Made by a program: the position numbers and the translations under genes. Shown one piece after another: positions 48,989 through 57,705 of a stretch of 64,000 nt of DNA (position 1 is its first letter; each line of letters opens with the position of its first letter). Below the pieces are notes generated by a model, which had not been told where the DNA came from, did not search any database, and was given only the letters and a program-made list of their open reading frames with translations. Origin of the DNA: JANXQZ01 sp038225555 (GTDB taxonomy: Bacteria; Acidobacteriota; Terriglobia; Bryobacterales; Bryobacteraceae); NCBI GenBank assembly GCA_038225555.1, contig JBBRRB010000002.1, forward strand, positions 1 to 64,000. Reading direction: 5' to 3'.

Positions 48989-49300
48989 ATGACGTTTACC
49001 AAGAGACTACGCGATGGAATTCGTCGAGGAGAAATCACCTGTAGCGTTCGCATCTGGACGCGTCCCCACGTTAGAGTGGGCAACCGGTACGTCATGGAAG
49101 AAGGTGAGATCGAAGTAGATTCGATTGAGCCGATCGGTTTTCCGGATATCACGCCAGCATTAGCGCGCGAGTCGGGATTCCTGGGCCTCGTTGATCTTCT
49201 CAAAGTCGCAAAGCACGGTAAAGGCGAGAATATTTACCTGATCCGGTTTCACTACGTGCCCCCACCCACCAAGCGTTCCGGCCCAGGAACGCTAGCGTAG
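48989..49300 (+). CDS. ASCH-domain-like protein
   Basis: 103 residues with a small beta-barrel pattern: FTKRLRDGIRRGEITCSVRIWTRPHVRVGNRYVM, then EIEVDSIEPIGFPDITPALARESGF. This fits the ASCH/PUA-like fold proposed to bind RNA or nucleotides. It is divergent from the xylanase. Its last nine bases overlap the convergent membrane-protein gene. Confidence 0.7.
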   Translation: MTFTKRLRDGIRRGEITCSVRIWTRPHVRVGNRYVMEEGEIEVDSIEPIGFPDITPALARESGFLGLVDLLKVAKHGKGENIYLIRFHYVPPPTKRSGPGTLA

Positions 49301-49969
49301 TACCTGAAGTTGAGCGCTTGTATGTTGCGTTAGGAGGTGCTCGATGGTGTCAACCTGCTCAATCGGAACCTGCAAGTCGAAGTTGCTGCTCCAGGGCATT
49401 TTACTCGTAGTCGTTATCGAAACAGTGTCGCGCTTCTTCCAATAGAAGCTCTTCACCTTTTGCCACTTTAGCAGTCCGCCAGCGCTTGCAATGCCGCCCT
49501 CGCGGATCTGAAGAGCACTGAGCCCCTGACATACAAACATTGCAGCCATCGTCAAGTAAAACAGCGCCTGCCAAGTCGATCCGGGTCGGGCGGTGAACAC
49601 TTGCATCAGCGCCGGAAGAGCAACTACTCCCGCCATCACCAGGTGTAAGCGCCTCGTCGGGTGGCCCAAATCGAGGAGAACGTCGCCACCCTGCCGTCGC
49701 TGCCAAATCTGCCATGCAATGCTGAATATCATGAAAAGGGAGAGCACTGCCCAGAACGTCTGGCCCGCCGTGGTTTCCGACTTGAAGATATCCTGACCGT
49801 AATGCTTCAACACCAAGTACAGGATCATAACGGCCAACCCTGAGACGGCGCCGAGTATGAGTCCCCGCGAGTTCGGCTGCACCCCGGGTCGGTCGGCTAA
49901 GGCCTTCTTGACAGCCAGCATGCCAAGGCCAAACGACCCCACTCCAATCGCCAGCGCGAGCAGCCACAT
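49292..49969 (-). CDS. Multi-span membrane protein of unknown function
   Basis: About 225 residues from ATG 49969 (the frame is open to 50014, but MWLLALAIGVG is the natural start of the first helix). Four or five transmembrane helices span residues 1-150 (GSFGLGMLAV, GLILGAVSGLAVMILYLVL, FWAVLSLFMIFSIAWQIW, LVMAGVVALPALMQVF). A soluble tail follows (WQKVKSFYWKKRDTVSITTTSK) that looks like a small PH-like beta domain. No family could be assigned. Confidence 0.65.
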   Translation of the reverse strand: MWLLALAIGVGSFGLGMLAVKKALADRPGVQPNSRGLILGAVSGLAVMILYLVLKHYGQDIFKSETTAGQTFWAVLSLFMIFSIAWQIWQRRQGGDVLLDLGHPTRRLHLVMAGVVALPALMQVFTARPGSTWQALFYLTMAAMFVCQGLSALQIREGGIASAGGLLKWQKVKSFYWKKRDTVSITTTSKMPWSSNFDLQVPIEQVDTIEHLLTQHTSAQLQVLR

Positions 49970-50029
49970 GCTACACCTCTTCGGAGAGTGATTCGCTCGT
50001 GGGTTTCGTTTCAACCGGCCGGCGCGATT

Positions 50030-53000
50030 CTACTGGCCGCCCGCTTTCTTCCGTTCACCCCACGTCGGAGAGGGGGGCTCGTGCGTCAGCCGTTGCACAG
50101 GCTTCTCCTTCAGCATCCTCAACCCCTCTGCCACCGCTCGTTCCAATTGCGGATCATGCCCGGCCACGACGTCTTTGGGCCAGTTCTCCACATCCACGTC
50201 CGGCCCAATCCCTTCATTTTCGACGGCCCACTTCCCTTCCCTCGTAAAAAAGCCGCCACGCGGAGCGATCATTGACCCTCCATCAACAAAGAGCGGCGTA
50301 TCCGCCGTATGCACCAGACCTCCCCAAGTGCGCTTGCCCACCAGAGTGCCGATCTTGCGATGCCGGAACATCCAGGGCATCAGATCGCCGCCGGAACCAG
50401 CCATTTCATTGATGATCATCACCTTCGGTCCCCAGATGCCGGCGGCCGGGCTGGTGAAGGGGTAGCGGTCGCCCGCAACATTGTTGAAGTAGCCGTCGAA
50501 GTCGCGCTGCAAAGCGTCGATGATGTAATCGGCCGCCGAGCCTCCTCCGTTGAAACGCTCATCGACAATCGCTCCCAGCTTGTCTTGTTGCGCGAAATAG
50601 TAGCGGTTGAAGCTGGCGTATCCCGACTGTCCCGTATTCGGCAGATGCACGTAGGCCAGCTTGCCGCCAGATAGTTTCTCCACCAGTCGACGATTGTCTT
50701 CCACCCAGGCCCGCGTCCGCAAGCCGAGTTCATTGGCAACCGGCACCACGGTCACCAGCCGGGCACCTTCCATCACCGGTTGGCTGTTCACCGATAGAAC
50801 GGTTTGGTGGTTCGCCGCTCCGTCCAGCAGCCGGTAGATGTTATCCGGGGTCTTGAGTTCCAAGCCGTTGATGGCCACGATATAATCGCCCACCGCGACG
50901 TCCACTCCAGGCGAGGCGAGAGGTGCTCGTAACTCGGGATTCCAGCTTTCGGTGTCGTAGATCCTTGTGATCTTATAACGCCCGTTCTCGATCGCGAAAT
51001 CCGCGCCCAACAGGCCGCCGGGAGACGCTGGCATGCCGGGAATGTCCCCGCCGCGAACGTAGGAATGGCCGATGGCGATCTCCGATCCCATATTGTCGAG
51101 CAAGTAATTCAAGTCGGCGCGATGATTGACATACGGCAGCAGTTGCCCGTACATCTCCTTCATCGCCGGCCAATCCGCCCCATGCATGTTCTTCACATAA
51201 AGATAATCGCGTTGATTGCGCCAGCCTTCGTTGAAGATCTGCTTGAACTCTTGTTTAGGATCCAGGTACATTCTAAGCGCGAAGGTCAGCCGTCCCGTGG
51301 CGGGCTGAGGAGCGAGCTTATCGGCGTCCACCAGGAACAACGACGGCCCCCCGCCCGCCCCTGCGGTCGCCCGCGCACCTGCGCCCGGACCCATGCCGCC
51401 CCCCGCTTGGTAAACCAGCTTGTGGCCATCCGCACTCACGTTGTAGCTCGCTACTCCAGCGACGAATACGGCCGTCTTGCGATCGCTCAAGCGATACCGG
51501 TGCAGCGTGCTGCCGGGAGGCGGTGCGGCAGGGTCAAACGCAGGAGCGCGTCCCGGCGAAGGCTCCAGGTAGAACACTGTTCCCGCAGCCCCGGCGCGCA
51601 ATTGAGAATATTGCCGTTCGGGAATGCCCGGGACCGGTACGATGCGGTGTCCCAGACCGTCGAAATCGATATCGACACGCACCGGCGCCTTCTGCGCCCG
51701 ATCCGCGCCGCTGCCTTCTGGCCGAGGATTTCGCGCCTGTCCGGCCTGTTCCGCACCTGCGTCCAGCGGCCCCGGAGGAGCGCTGCCTATCCCCTTGTCT
51801 TCATCGCTCTCGGGCATCAGCGGACCAGGTTCGCCCTTTTTCAATACCGCGAGGTAAAGACCGAAATTCTCATCATGGTCGTACGAAGTCATATCGAGCC
51901 ACTGTGACTTCAAGCCAAAATCTGTAGAAGCCAGAAACCAGAGATACTTCCCGCTGGCATCCCACGCAGGCCATACAGCGTCCGCCAGACCGTCGGTGAT
52001 CTGCTTGGTCTCTCCCGTCTCCACGTTGCTGACGTGTATCGCGTGGTACATCGACCGCAGCCGGCTCGCATAGGCCACCCAACGCGAGTCCGGACTCCAC
52101 ACCGGGTTGAGAGTGCGTGTCGGCACCATCCACGGATCGTTCCCAATCGACTTCGCGGATCCGCTGGCGACATCGATTACCCACACTTTGAGATCCGTGT
52201 CGCTGCACAAGAGCTTCTTCGAATCCGGCGACCACGATGCCGTGTAGTAATGTTTGGGGCTGAGGAATTTTATCTCGCGCGGGGGAGTCAAGCCGTCGGC
52301 AGCGGCGATCATGAGGCTGTATTCGCCAGAGCGGTCGCTGAAGTAAGAGATCGATTTGCCGTCGGGAGACCAAGCCGGATCGTGCTCGGCCGACCCGCTC
52401 GAATTGGTGAGGTTGCGGACATCCCCCTTCTCCGCCGGGATGGTGAAGATCTCTCCGCGCGCCTCCACCAGCACGCGCTTGCCCGTAGGCGAGAGCGAGA
52501 GGTTCGCCATGCGGCTGGTGACGTCGTCCCAGCGCGGCATCATCCACGGAAAATCGCCGGTCGCGGTGATCGGGACGATGTGCTCCTTATTGCTCTTGAC
52601 GTCAATTTCATGAATGTAGCCCGCCTGCTCGAACACCACCGCACCGGCACCTGCATCGAGACTCTTTACATCGAAATCGGCGAGTCTGGTGACTTGCGCG
52701 AGCTTCTTGGAACGCGTTTCGAACGACCATACATTGGCGACCCCGTCGCGATCGGAAATGAAATAAACAGTGTCTCCCACCCATGCCGGATCCATGTCTT
52801 TCGAGTCGGTCCATGGCGGACTGATTAAGTCGAAGGTCTTGACGTCCACGATCCATATAGGGCGGTTCTGCCCGCCGCGATAATTGCGCCGCTCCTCATC
52901 CCACGAATTGTTCATGCGGTACGCGATGCGCTTGCCATCGGCTGAAATCTTGCCCTGGTAGGCGCGCGGCAGGGGCAGTGGCTCTTCTACGCCGCCCTCG

Positions 53001-53440
53001 AAAGGAACGGACCAGAACCTCGGGGCGGCGGAAGGGGCCGCAGTGGCGCGAGGCGAGGCGAAGAGAATGCTCTTTCCATCGGGCGTCCAGCCCTGCACGA
53101 TATCGGAGGCTGGGTGCCACGTCAGGCGCTTGGGCTCGCCACCAGCCGCAGGCACGACGTACACGTCGGTGTTGCCCGCATACTCGCCGTTGAACGCGAC
53201 CCATTTGCCATCGGGCGAAAAATGCGGATTCCCGGTCTGTCCCTGGAAACTGGTCAGCCGCTTGGCCGACCCGCCTTGCCGATCTACAATCCAGATGTTG
53301 TTCGCATAGGCAAACGCAATCTGGCTGGCGCTGACCGTGGGGTTGCGCAGCATTCTGGTGGTGGCTGGACCCGGATTGCCGGAGATCGCGCCAGCCGTCA
53401 ATTCACAGCCCAAAGCAAGAGCGAGGAGGACTATTCGCAT
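50030..53440 (-). CDS. Tricorn-like protease (S41 family)
   Basis: 1136 residues with a signal peptide. Domains in order: a WD40/TolB-like propeller (RLTSFQGQTGNPHFSPDGKWVAFNGE and similar repeats, about residues 30-500), a low-complexity linker rich in Gly, Ala and Pro (residues about 545-710), a PDZ-like segment (GVDVAVGDYIVAINGLELKTPDNIYRLLDG) and the catalytic core. The probable nucleophile Ser is in MIINEMAGSGGDLMPWMFR (about residue 1018), with ENEGIGPDVDVENW downstream, matching tricorn. It degrades peptides in the archaeal prototype; the bacterial role is unclear. Confidence 0.88.
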   Translation of the reverse strand: MRIVLLALALGCELTAGAISGNPGPATTRMLRNPTVSASQIAFAYANNIWIVDRQGGSAKRLTSFQGQTGNPHFSPDGKWVAFNGEYAGNTDVYVVPAAGGEPKRLTWHPASDIVQGWTPDGKSILFASPRATAAPSAAPRFWSVPFEGGVEEPLPLPRAYQGKISADGKRIAYRMNNSWDEERRNYRGGQNRPIWIVDVKTFDLISPPWTDSKDMDPAWVGDTVYFISDRDGVANVWSFETRSKKLAQVTRLADFDVKSLDAGAGAVVFEQAGYIHEIDVKSNKEHIVPITATGDFPWMMPRWDDVTSRMANLSLSPTGKRVLVEARGEIFTIPAEKGDVRNLTNSSGSAEHDPAWSPDGKSISYFSDRSGEYSLMIAAADGLTPPREIKFLSPKHYYTASWSPDSKKLLCSDTDLKVWVIDVASGSAKSIGNDPWMVPTRTLNPVWSPDSRWVAYASRLRSMYHAIHVSNVETGETKQITDGLADAVWPAWDASGKYLWFLASTDFGLKSQWLDMTSYDHDENFGLYLAVLKKGEPGPLMPESDEDKGIGSAPPGPLDAGAEQAGQARNPRPEGSGADRAQKAPVRVDIDFDGLGHRIVPVPGIPERQYSQLRAGAAGTVFYLEPSPGRAPAFDPAAPPPGSTLHRYRLSDRKTAVFVAGVASYNVSADGHKLVYQAGGGMGPGAGARATAGAGGGPSLFLVDADKLAPQPATGRLTFALRMYLDPKQEFKQIFNEGWRNQRDYLYVKNMHGADWPAMKEMYGQLLPYVNHRADLNYLLDNMGSEIAIGHSYVRGGDIPGMPASPGGLLGADFAIENGRYKITRIYDTESWNPELRAPLASPGVDVAVGDYIVAINGLELKTPDNIYRLLDGAANHQTVLSVNSQPVMEGARLVTVVPVANELGLRTRAWVEDNRRLVEKLSGGKLAYVHLPNTGQSGYASFNRYYFAQQDKLGAIVDERFNGGGSAADYIIDALQRDFDGYFNNVAGDRYPFTSPAAGIWGPKVMIINEMAGSGGDLMPWMFRHRKIGTLVGKRTWGGLVHTADTPLFVDGGSMIAPRGGFFTREGKWAVENEGIGPDVDVENWPKDVVAGHDPQLERAVAEGLRMLKEKPVQRLTHEPPSPTWGERKKAGGQ

Positions 53441-53500
53441 GATTGTCCAGTGTACACGTCAAGGCCATATAGTCCATAGCTGGGACGCAGATGCTACAAA

Positions 53501-56500
53501 TTAGAAGGCCAGTTTCAGGCCGAACTGAATGTCCCGGTTCTCAACCGAGGTCGAGCTGATTGTGCCGAAACTGCCCGTCCCGAACGTTCCGCCGGGATTG
53601 CTGAACTCCGGGGAGTTCGTAAAGTTGAAGAACTCCGCCCGGAACTGCAGTTTAATCCGTTCTTTAACCGGGAAATTCTTAAACAGCGATACGTCGGAAG
53701 TGAACAGGTGCGGCCCGTGCAGCAGATTGCGTCCCGCGTTTCCGTACGTGTAAAGGGCAGGCAGCGCGAAGGCCGAGGCATCGATGCAGTTCGTGAGATG
53801 GCCATCGCCGCAGTTGGAAGACGGTTTACCCACTAAGTCAGGCCGCTGGGTTCCCCCTGAACTGGTGTTGGCCCGGTCCGTACCGATCGATACATTGAAC
53901 GGAATCCCGCTTTGCAGAGTAGTTATATTGTTCAGCTGCCACTTGGCGAAGGCGCCCTTCAGGACGGCGTTCGAGGTGTTGAAGAAAGGGATATCATACG
54001 TGAAACTCACCACCGCTCGATTGCGGATGTCCCAATTCGAGTTGCCGTAGTCCTGGCGCCAATTATAGGGATTCATGTTGGTGCCGCCGCCGTTGGAGTC
54101 CGAGCTGACATCGAGAGTATGGGCCCAAGTGTAACTCGCAAGCATTTGAAGACCGTGGAACATCCTTTGCCGATACACAACGCTCAATCCTTCGTAGCTG
54201 GACACAACGTCATTTTGAACGGTGCGGATCTGAGCGAACGCTTGATTGGGCCGACGGGGATTGATGAGCCCCGGTCCGGGCAGAGGCGTGTTGTTGAAGT
54301 AATTGCGATCCAGATGGACGGCATGCGAGCCGAGATACTGCAACTCCAGCCCTGAGTTGCGCCAGAGTTGCCGTTCGATGCCGAAGCTCCATTGGTTCAT
54401 GTAAGCCGTTGGCAGATTCCAATTGTCGGTAATCACGTTAGCTGCCGGAGCAGCACCGGCAATGCCCGAGGGGATGGGATTCGTCAGCGACAATTGAGGC
54501 GTTGTGGGAAGAGATGTGTAAGTGAGCACCGGACTGAACGGCGGGTTAGTGTTGAGGAAGGTAAAGCTGTTGGTCTGGTTCGGATTGTAGTAGATGCCAT
54601 AGCCGCCGCGGAACACTGTTTTGTCAGTGAGTCGGAAGGCGATGCCGAGACGAGGAGCGAAGTCCTTGTGATTCGGATAAATAAAGTGAAAGCCCTTCAC
54701 CGGCGGGTTTGCCGGAACTAGCATTGTCTGTTGGGGATTCAACTCTGTGGCTACGCCGTTCACCGTGTAAGGGACCGTGGGAAGTTCGTAGCGGAGACCG
54801 TAGTTGACGGTGATCTTGCGGGAGACCTGCCAGTTGTCCAGGACAAAAAAGCCGTCGCGCCATTCGGCCACGATACCGTGAATCTGAGGGACGGGAGTAG
54901 TTATGTTGGACGGTATCCCTAATAGAAAGTCGGCCGGTCCATAACCGGAAAATTGCCCCGTGAAGTTGAAGATCCCGCGCCCGCTGTTCACGGCCGTGCG
55001 GCCCGTTATTAACTTGCGGAATTCCACACCCGCCATGATGGTGTGGGCGCCCTTGGTCCAACTTAGCTGATCCGCTCCCTGCCACGTAGTGTCATCCTGG
55101 AACCAATTTGTGGACCCATTGCCAACTCCGGTAAACCCGTTGATATTCATATCGGGAATGCCAGAATTACCGTACACGGTGTCTCCATTGAAGCCGGGTA
55201 TGCCAAGTGCCGTCCCGGCGTTGGCCAGATTGTTTACCGTGAAATAGTTCAGCGATCCGGTGTTCAAGTACTGTCTCCCAAATCTCGCATCATTCACAAT
55301 AGTTGGAGTCAACGTGTGGGTATAGCCGATCGAGAAGTTGCTTGTATATACCGTCACAGTGGTGTCGTTTGGCCGTATGTTTGCCCCAGCCAACAAGGTC
55401 TCCTGCTGTCGCTGATAGCGGAAGAATAGCCGGATCTTGGCACCTAGATTCTGATCGATTCGATCCACAGTCTGATCCGTATTGTTGTTGTTGGGGATGA
55501 CCGCTGAGAAATTATTGGTGAGTCCTGACCCGGTAGGTTGAGGCAGATACTGGGCCACTTTGAGTGCGATTGGCGAAATTAAAGACGCCGGGATTATGTT
55601 ACCCGGAAATGCCGGATTCCCTGATGCCAAGGGATTCTTGATCGGCGTCGAAACAGCGGAAAAATCTCCCCTGAGCATCTGTGGCGTGATTAATGTGGCG
55701 AGACCCGCGCTGGAACGAATTTGCCGCAAACCTTCATACGACCCCATGAAAAATGTCTTATCCTTGCCGTTATAGAGCTTCGGAATAATGATCGGCCCAT
55801 CCAGTTCGAAACCGTATTGATTCTGGCGCAGGGGATTCTTCTTTGCCGTCGGGTTTAAAAAGTACGGCCGCGCGTCGAGTTTGTCGTTGCGCAGGAATTC
55901 GACCAAGTTGCCGTGCAGCGCATTGGTACCGCTCTTGGTGATCACGTTCATGTGCACACCCATATAGGCGCCGTACTGAGCCGAGTACGTGCCGGTTTGA
56001 ACCTCCACTTCCTGGATCGCCTCCACCATGGGCCGTGTCGGCGTGTTTGACGTGAGATTTTGAACGATGCTGATTCCATCGAGCGAAATGCTGTTTTGGA
56101 TCTCGCGCGTTCCAGCGCCAATGAAATCCTCGCCCGGAGGAGTGCCGTTGGTGGCCTTCTGACCCAAAATAACTCCCGGCGTCGTGTTTGCCAATCGGAG
56201 CGGATCGCGTCCGTTCAACGGCAGATCAGCCACCTCTCTGGTGCCGATGATCTCCGATACGCTTGCATCGTCCGTCTTGATCACCGATGCCGAAGCTTCG
56301 ATCGTAATCGACTGAGTCAGAGCGCCGACCGTAAGAGAGAAGTCGGTGCGGACCACTTGGTTGATGTCGACAACCACGTTGGTTTTGTCAATCTTTTGAA
56401 AGCCCGTACGCTCCACCGTAACTGAATACGTCCCCACGCGAACGAATTCCATGCGGTAAGAGCCCTGTTCACTCGTTGTAGCAGTATAGGCGTCGAGCGT

Positions 56501-56653
56501 TCCGGTGTTCACCGCGGTAACTTTGGCCCCCGCGACCGTCTTCCCGCTGGAATCGGTGACCGTTCCAACCAGTGACGTGGAGGTAGCGATTTGGGCATTA
56601 GCCGCTGCGCTGAAAAGCAACGCTAACGCTGTCAAGTGCTGCAATGTCTTCAT
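53501..56653 (-). CDS. Carboxypeptidase-regulatory/TonB-dependent receptor (Oar-like)
   Basis: About 1050 residues from ATG 56653; AAGGGG precedes it, and a signal peptide ending NAQ follows. An N-terminal CarboxypepD_reg domain (SLVGTVTDSSGKTVAGAKVTAVN) precedes a plug domain (QNSISLDGISIVQN...VEVQTGTYSAQYGAYMGVHMNVITKSGTN) and a long beta-barrel ending FGLKLAF with a terminal Phe. Such giant receptors are expanded in Solibacter and probably import oligosaccharides or peptides. It is divergent from the LacD-like gene by 86 bases. Confidence 0.9.
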   Translation of the reverse strand: MKTLQHLTALALLFSAAANAQIATSTSLVGTVTDSSGKTVAGAKVTAVNTGTLDAYTATTSEQGSYRMEFVRVGTYSVTVERTGFQKIDKTNVVVDINQVVRTDFSLTVGALTQSITIEASASVIKTDDASVSEIIGTREVADLPLNGRDPLRLANTTPGVILGQKATNGTPPGEDFIGAGTREIQNSISLDGISIVQNLTSNTPTRPMVEAIQEVEVQTGTYSAQYGAYMGVHMNVITKSGTNALHGNLVEFLRNDKLDARPYFLNPTAKKNPLRQNQYGFELDGPIIIPKLYNGKDKTFFMGSYEGLRQIRSSAGLATLITPQMLRGDFSAVSTPIKNPLASGNPAFPGNIIPASLISPIALKVAQYLPQPTGSGLTNNFSAVIPNNNNTDQTVDRIDQNLGAKIRLFFRYQRQQETLLAGANIRPNDTTVTVYTSNFSIGYTHTLTPTIVNDARFGRQYLNTGSLNYFTVNNLANAGTALGIPGFNGDTVYGNSGIPDMNINGFTGVGNGSTNWFQDDTTWQGADQLSWTKGAHTIMAGVEFRKLITGRTAVNSGRGIFNFTGQFSGYGPADFLLGIPSNITTPVPQIHGIVAEWRDGFFVLDNWQVSRKITVNYGLRYELPTVPYTVNGVATELNPQQTMLVPANPPVKGFHFIYPNHKDFAPRLGIAFRLTDKTVFRGGYGIYYNPNQTNSFTFLNTNPPFSPVLTYTSLPTTPQLSLTNPIPSGIAGAAPAANVITDNWNLPTAYMNQWSFGIERQLWRNSGLELQYLGSHAVHLDRNYFNNTPLPGPGLINPRRPNQAFAQIRTVQNDVVSSYEGLSVVYRQRMFHGLQMLASYTWAHTLDVSSDSNGGGTNMNPYNWRQDYGNSNWDIRNRAVVSFTYDIPFFNTSNAVLKGAFAKWQLNNITTLQSGIPFNVSIGTDRANTSSGGTQRPDLVGKPSSNCGDGHLTNCIDASAFALPALYTYGNAGRNLLHGPHLFTSDVSLFKNFPVKERIKLQFRAEFFNFTNSPEFSNPGGTFGTGSFGTISSTSVENRDIQFGLKLAF

Positions 56654-56739
56654 ACAGTAGACCCCTTCCGAAAGCAATACCGATGTCGGGATTATACCGC
56701 GTGCGAGCGCAAGCTCACAAAACGTTGTTATCGTAAAAA

Positions 56740-57696
56740 TTGCCCCTATCAGAAGCAAAAGCTCAGCGCCTTCGGGCTCTTTCCACGCCCCGCGGCGTGA
56801 TCGCCGCCCTCGCCATCGATCAGCGTAAAAGCATGCGCCACATGATCGCGGACGCGGCAGGCGTGGCTCCCGAACACATTCAAGATGCGCAACTGTCCGA
56901 GTTCAAGACCTCTGTCACGAAAGCCTTGACGCCGCACGCAAGCGCCGTCCTGCTCGACCCCGAGTACGGGCTCCCCGCCTCCCATGTCCGCGCGACTGGC
57001 TGTGGCCTGCTGCTCGCCTATGAAATGGACGGTTTCGAAAACCCGCGTCCGCACAAGATGCTGGCCGTGCTGCCGCACCTCTCCGTGCGTCGCCTGCGCG
57101 ATCTTGGCGCGGACGGAATTAAAATCCTGCTTACTTACACGCCCTTCGACGACCCCGCCGCCAACGATCGCAAACACGCTCTAATCGAACGTATCGGAAA
57201 CGAATGCGCTGCGCTTGAAATGCCGTTCTTTCTCGAGCCTGTCGGTTATGACCCTAATGGAGCCGACCCGAAGAGCCTCGAATATGCCAAGCGCAAACCC
57301 GAGATCGTGATCCGCAGCATGCAGGAGTTTTCGCGCGATGTGTACCGAGTGGATGTCCTGAAGGTCGAGTTCCCCGTGAACGCCGCCTATCTTGGGCAGG
57401 CGTATTCTCGCAAGGAGGCTTTGAAGTGGTATCGCGAAGCTGACTCCGCAACCGACTTGCCTTACATTTATCTGAGCGCCGGAGTGAGTAGCAGCCAGTT
57501 CGCCGAGCAACTCGCGCTAGCCGCTGAATCGGGCGCGCAATATTCCGGCGTCCTCTGCGGTCGAGCCACATGGCAGGACGGTGCCGCCGCTTACGCCCGG
57601 GGAGGAAACGCCGCCCTGGACGAGTGGCTCGCAACAGAAGGCGTGAAAAAAATCCAGGCCGTGAACGAGTGCCTCAAGCCAGCGGTGCCTTGGTAG
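56740..57696 (+). CDS. Tagatose-bisphosphate aldolase-like protein (LacD family)
   Basis: 318 residues, TTG start. A class I aldolase barrel of the LacD type: ALSTPRGVIAALAIDQRKSMRHM at the N-terminus, then VLLDPEYGLPA, ADGIKILLTYTP (candidate Schiff-base lysine), PFFLEPVGYDP and DVLKVEFPVN. LacD cleaves tagatose 1,6-bisphosphate in sugar catabolism. The pairing with a sugar-acid dehydratase suggests a role in aldonic-acid or related sugar breakdown instead (inference). It is separated by nine bases from the dehydratase. Confidence 0.82.
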   Translation: MPLSEAKAQRLRALSTPRGVIAALAIDQRKSMRHMIADAAGVAPEHIQDAQLSEFKTSVTKALTPHASAVLLDPEYGLPASHVRATGCGLLLAYEMDGFENPRPHKMLAVLPHLSVRRLRDLGADGIKILLTYTPFDDPAANDRKHALIERIGNECAALEMPFFLEPVGYDPNGADPKSLEYAKRKPEIVIRSMQEFSRDVYRVDVLKVEFPVNAAYLGQAYSRKEALKWYREADSATDLPYIYLSAGVSSSQFAEQLALAAESGAQYSGVLCGRATWQDGAAAYARGGNAALDEWLATEGVKKIQAVNECLKPAVPW

Positions 57697-57705
57697 GGTA
57701 GTAAC